Shown in pieces: positions 7,149 to 9,575 of a stretch of 9,575 nucleotides of DNA. Made by a program: the position numbers and the translations under genes. The notes under the pieces are model-generated. The model worked only from the letters and a program-made list of their open reading frames with translations, ran no database searches and was not told where the DNA came from. The stretch's first letter is position 1. Every line of letters starts with the position of its first letter. Source of the stretch: Flavobacteriales bacterium UBA5869 (GTDB lineage: Bacteria > Bacteroidota > Bacteroidia > Flavobacteriales_D > Crocinitomicaceae). Location of the stretch: NCBI GenBank assembly GCA_002432565.1, contig DJFP01000133.1:1-9575 (forward strand), written 5' to 3'.

Positions 7149-7581
7149 TTAGCAGGGGTATTTAAAAGTTTATAATAATATGTTAATAAAAAAATAATCG
7201 GCGTAATAGATTCATAGCTCAAGTGTTAAGCCTCTGAATTTTTTAGTGAGCAAATATTCTCATAAAAAAGTGAAAAAAAAAGTTGTTTAGGGGTTGATTA
7301 TTTGAAAAGTTTTGCTTTGTATTGAAGTAATCCTTTAACATCTTCTTTGAATTACCTTAAAACCTATTGATTGTTCGATGAATAAGTAAATTTTATAGTT
7401 TAATGTTAAATTTTGATGCTTAAAATGAAAAAACCGCCTTTTATCAAAGGTACGAAATTAGATTCCAATAACCTTGAGTTAATATGTCGGAAATATACTT
7501 TTTAACACCTTTGGATTCTAACTTAAAATCTGAAAAATAGTTACGACATTTAACCACTTTTTTAAAGAAACTTGAAATTTC
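7149..7581. other. 433-bp AT-rich divergent intergenic region upstream of dnaA
   Basis: No ORF, RNA gene or terminator is seen. G+C is 97 of 360 bases (27 %) over 7201-7560 by hand count, well below the flanking genes. It must hold the promoters of dnaA (leftward) and of the thioesterase operon (rightward). A paired 11-bp motif lies at 7458-7468 and 7511-7521, and TAAATTTT occurs twice 20 bases apart (7387-7394, 7407-7414). The best DnaA-box-like sites are poor: TTAACCACT (7550-7558, 7 of 9) and TTATCAAAG (7441-7449, 6 of 9). An origin role is possible from position and composition but is not shown. Confidence 0.6.
7458..7521. promoter_or_regulatory. paired 11-bp motifs bracketing a possible promoter
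   Basis: TTAGATTCCAA (7458-7468) and TTGGATTCTAA (7511-7521) are inverted copies with a single central mismatch, 53 bases apart start to start. Between them lie TTG (7474-7476), 19 bases and TACTTTTT (7496-7503), which fits the Bacteroidota TTG / TAnnTTTG promoter form except for the last base. Each motif is itself nearly palindromic, as expected for a dimeric regulator. Transcription would run rightward into the thioesterase gene at 7582. The promoter and operator calls are inferences. Confidence 0.3.
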
Positions 7582-7998
7582 ATGAAAACTTCATTCGAAT
7601 TCCCTGCAAAAGTGCGTGTAAGGTATGGTGAGACTGATCAAATGGGATACTGCTATTATGGAAACTACGCAGCGTATTTTGAGGTTGGAAGAGTGGAAGC
7701 GATGCGTTCGCTTGGAATGAGCTATCGCGAATTGGAGGAAAGCGGTGTTATGCTTCCTGTAAGTCATTTTGAGGTGGATTATTTTAAGCCGGCTTTGTAT
7801 GATGATGAATTGACTATTGTGACTGCGATAACCGAACTGAAAGGTCCGCGTTTATTCTTTGAATATACCTTGTATAATGAAAAGCAGGAATGCCTGAGTA
7901 AGGCGAAAACAACCTTGGTTTTTGTTTCGACCGAAAATATGAGACCAATCCCACCGCCGCGAGCTTTTGTTGAACTAATGGAAAAATACCATGTTTGA
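7582..7998 (+). CDS. YbgC/FadM-type acyl-CoA thioesterase
   Basis: This 138-residue hot-dog-fold thioesterase hydrolyses acyl-CoA (or acyl-ACP) thioesters in the cytosol. The family signature sits near the N-terminus: VRYGETDQMGYCYYGNY at residues 13-29, with the catalytic Asp of the ETDQMG motif at Asp19, followed by the FEVGRVEAMR helix (33-42). Length is normal for the YbgC group. The likely substrates, short- to medium-chain or aromatic acyl-CoA, cannot be decided by eye. Its last 8 bases (7991-7998) overlap the start of the arginase-family gene, indicating translational coupling. It diverges from dnaA. Confidence 0.9.
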   Translation: MKTSFEFPAKVRVRYGETDQMGYCYYGNYAAYFEVGRVEAMRSLGMSYRELEESGVMLPVSHFEVDYFKPALYDDELTIVTAITELKGPRLFFEYTLYNEKQECLSKAKTTLVFVSTENMRPIPPPRAFVELMEKYHV

Positions 7999-8974
7999 AT
8001 CGACCTATTTTAAGCTGAGATTACCGAGGGAAGCAGATCTGAAGAGTTGGCTTACGGAAAGAGACGGCGAAATCCGGATAGGGCAGAATGTGCTTTTTAG
8101 AGGCGGGTCCGAAAACTGGAAAGAAAAGAAATTCCATATCCTGGGTGTTAAAGAAGATGTAGGACCGCGTTTGAATCTGGGGAAAGGAGGTTCTCATACG
8201 GCGTTTGAAGCGTTCATTTCCCGTTTCCTGGCAGTTCAGTCGAACCAGTTTTTAAATGGGAACTCGATCTGTGTACACGGATTTATTGATTCGAAAGAAC
8301 CGATTGATGCCATTTCTCATATGCATATCGATGATTTGGATTACCTGGTTTCTTCCTGGGTAAAGGAAGTGGTCGATTGTGGTGGTATTCCGATTGTAAT
8401 AGGCGGCGGACATAACAATGCTTATCCGATCATTAAAGGTGTTTCGGAGTCCAAAAGGCTGGCAATATCAGTTGTAAATCTCGATCCGCATGCAGACACG
8501 CGTGCTATGGAAGGGAGGCATTCGGGAAATCCTTTTTCGTATGCTTATGAATACGGTTTTTTGGGACATTACTCGGTTTTGGGACTTCATGAATCTTATA
8601 ACAACCAGTTTATACTCGATCATTTACAGGAAATGAAGGCTTTTTTCACTTTTTATGAGTCCTGGCTGGAGAAGCCGTTCAAATTTCAGGCGGATATTGA
8701 TAAGGTGTATGATTCCCATTTTCAAACAGTAATGGGAGTAGAATTAGATATGGATGCGATTGCTTATATGCCTTCGAGTGCTTTTACACCTTCCGGGATT
8801 ACCGTTGACCAGGCAAGAATTTACATCCGGAAAATGGCAACACTGGAAAAAGTGTGTTACCTGCATTTGCCTGAGGCGGCCCCTAAAACTGAAACAGATG
8901 AAGCTGTTGTTGGAAAGGCTCTGGCGTACCTGGTAACAGATTTTGTGAAAGAGTATCAGAAATCCCACCATTAA
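7991..8974 (+). CDS. arginase/ureohydrolase-family protein, probable formimidoylglutamase
   Basis: This 327-residue metallohydrolase has the arginase fold. The dinuclear manganese ligands can be placed: His141 in GGGHNN (138-143), Asp165/His167/Asp169 in DPHADTR, and Asp253/Asp255 in ELDMDA (251-256). SGN in HSGNPFSY (177-184) corresponds to the substrate loop of arginases. Bacteroidota members of this type are commonly annotated as formimidoylglutamase (HutG, histidine breakdown), but no hut gene lies nearby, and the region after the last Asp pair (MPSSAFTPSG) differs from what I recall for classical HutG. Arginase, agmatinase or another amidino-hydrolase activity remains possible. It begins inside the thioesterase gene with an 8-bp overlap and is followed after about 17 bases by a membrane protein gene, so a three-gene operon is likely. 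Confidence 0.82.
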   Translation: MFESTYFKLRLPREADLKSWLTERDGEIRIGQNVLFRGGSENWKEKKFHILGVKEDVGPRLNLGKGGSHTAFEAFISRFLAVQSNQFLNGNSICVHGFIDSKEPIDAISHMHIDDLDYLVSSWVKEVVDCGGIPIVIGGGHNNAYPIIKGVSESKRLAISVVNLDPHADTRAMEGRHSGNPFSYAYEYGFLGHYSVLGLHESYNNQFILDHLQEMKAFFTFYESWLEKPFKFQADIDKVYDSHFQTVMGVELDMDAIAYMPSSAFTPSGITVDQARIYIRKMATLEKVCYLHLPEAAPKTETDEAVVGKALAYLVTDFVKEYQKSHH

Positions 8975-8991
8975 TTCGTAATATTGGATTT

Positions 8992-9575
8992 GTGGCTGCA
9001 CTCCGAAATATTACTTCTAATACATTTCAGTTTATAAGGGTGTTTTTTCCTTTGGTCTTATTGGTGCATCATTTGAAGCATAATTTGCTGGCGCTTTTTT
9101 ATTGGGTGTTCTTCTTTTTGCTGATTTCGGATAGGGTTGGGGTTGGTTTCGGATTGTCTTATTTGTTTCTGTCGCCCGAATACCAGGGAAATACCAGTTT
9201 TTTCTCCTTTCTGCTCATCGGATTTTCTTTTGGCGGACTAACGATGGCTTTTCATTCGTATTCCTATATGCGGCTGGCTTCCCGATTTTCTTTCCTGGCA
9301 ATGGTCAATAAACCTTTTGTGCGATTCTGTATCAATAACAGTGTCATTCCAACCGCTTTCATCCTGTTTTTTATTGTTCGGGTTGTGCGCTTTCAGCGTA
9401 TGGAGGAATTTGAGTCCTGGATCAATGTGCTTTTCTTTGTTTCCGGTTTTTTGGTCGGTTTTTTTCTGTTTGTAGGAGTGGCGCTGCTTTATTTCTTCCC
9501 GATTAATAAAAACTTATTTGAACTGAAGCGCTATGATGAGGATAAATCCGTTCGTGCCACGCGCTGGATGCGTTT
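8992..9575 (+). CDS. integral membrane protein, 5' part, running off the right edge; possibly patatin-like phospholipase
   Basis: The frame is open from 8902 to the window end without a stop and encodes at least 194 residues from GTG 8992. It shows hydrophobic segments at about 32-46, 70-87, 117-133 and 144-170, a strong membrane-protein pattern. No ATG occurs before 9244, which would remove the first two segments. Candidate starts are GTG 8992, GTG 9040 (just after AGG) and TTG 9052. The pattern of a His/Lys-rich first turn, SYLFLSPEYQG, and a Phe/Gly-rich second segment resembles, from memory, the N-terminal membrane part of Bacteroidota patatin-like phospholipase proteins. The catalytic GxSxG would lie beyond the window and is not seen, so that identity is an inference. 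It probably belongs to the operon of the two upstream genes. Confidence 0.75.
   Translation, partial: MAALRNITSNTFQFIRVFFPLVLLVHHLKHNLLALFYWVFFFLLISDRVGVGFGLSYLFLSPEYQGNTSFFSFLLIGFSFGGLTMAFHSYSYMRLASRFSFLAMVNKPFVRFCINNSVIPTAFILFFIVRVVRFQRMEEFESWINVLFFVSGFLVGFFLFVGVALLYFFPINKNLFELKRYDEDKSVRATRWMR

Noticed and set aside
7387..7414. Direct repeat TAAATTTT, 20 bases apart, as an iteron
   Set aside because: Only two copies of an AT-only octamer in a 73 % A+T region; expected by chance.
7437..7450. CCTTT-TATC-AAAGG hairpin in the dnaA gap
   Set aside because: The stem is only 5 bp with no T run or context; it is likely to be chance.
7441..7558. DnaA-box-like sites TTATCAAAG and TTAACCACT
   Set aside because: They match only 6 and 7 of 9 bases of TTATCCACA, are unclustered and are expected by chance in such AT-rich DNA. 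They do not support calling oriC.
8754..8936. 60-codon plus-strand frame within the arginase-family gene
   Set aside because: It overlaps the conserved end of the ureohydrolase in another frame and has no recognisable content.

Overview
The window looks like chromosomal DNA from a Bacteroidota bacterium, most likely of the Flavobacteriales. The first gene ends in a type IX secretion sorting tail, which is restricted to that phylum and its close relatives. The start codons lack Shine-Dalgarno sequences, as is usual there, and the DnaA duplex-binding motif (GGKDHATVLHACRTV) has the form I associate with Bacteroidota. Genus cannot be assigned from the sequence alone. No prophage, insertion sequence, CRISPR array, tRNA or rRNA is visible. 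The content is mostly housekeeping and conserved accessory genes.

Layout: (1) 63-2285 (+) encodes a secreted gingipain-type (C25) cysteine protease with a type IX secretion tail, followed by a hairpin-forming repeat and a strong rho-independent terminator. (2) 2401-3624 and 3628-3987 (+) form a two-gene unit: a YhiN/HI0933-type flavoprotein and a small lipoprotein of unknown function. (3) 3988-4926 and 4910-5542 (-) form an overlapping pair: an M42-like metallopeptidase and, upstream of it, a YigZ/IMPACT protein. The two units meet tail to tail with abutting stop codons. (4) 5543-5717 is a gene-free stretch with three hairpins, including a second copy of the repeat seen after the protease gene and the dnaA terminator. 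(5) 5718-7148 (-) is dnaA. (6) 7149-7581 is a 433-bp gap, about 73 % A+T by hand count over 7201-7560, from which dnaA and the next operon diverge. (7) 7582-7998 and 7991-8974 (+) are a YbgC-type acyl-CoA thioesterase and an arginase-family (formimidoylglutamase-like) hydrolase that overlap by 8 bp. (8) From about 8992 to the right edge runs the 5' part of a membrane protein gene without an ATG start, possibly the N-terminal part of a patatin-like phospholipase.

The genes do not form one obvious pathway. The C25 protease is an exported degradative enzyme, dnaA initiates replication, and the rest are metabolic or quality-control enzymes in two- or three-gene units. I found no convincing undescribed multi-gene system. 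The points most worth a second look are non-coding: a diverged 41-bp hairpin repeat present twice, a pair of near-identical 11-bp motifs bracketing a possible promoter in the dnaA gap, and a cluster of hairpins behind dnaA.
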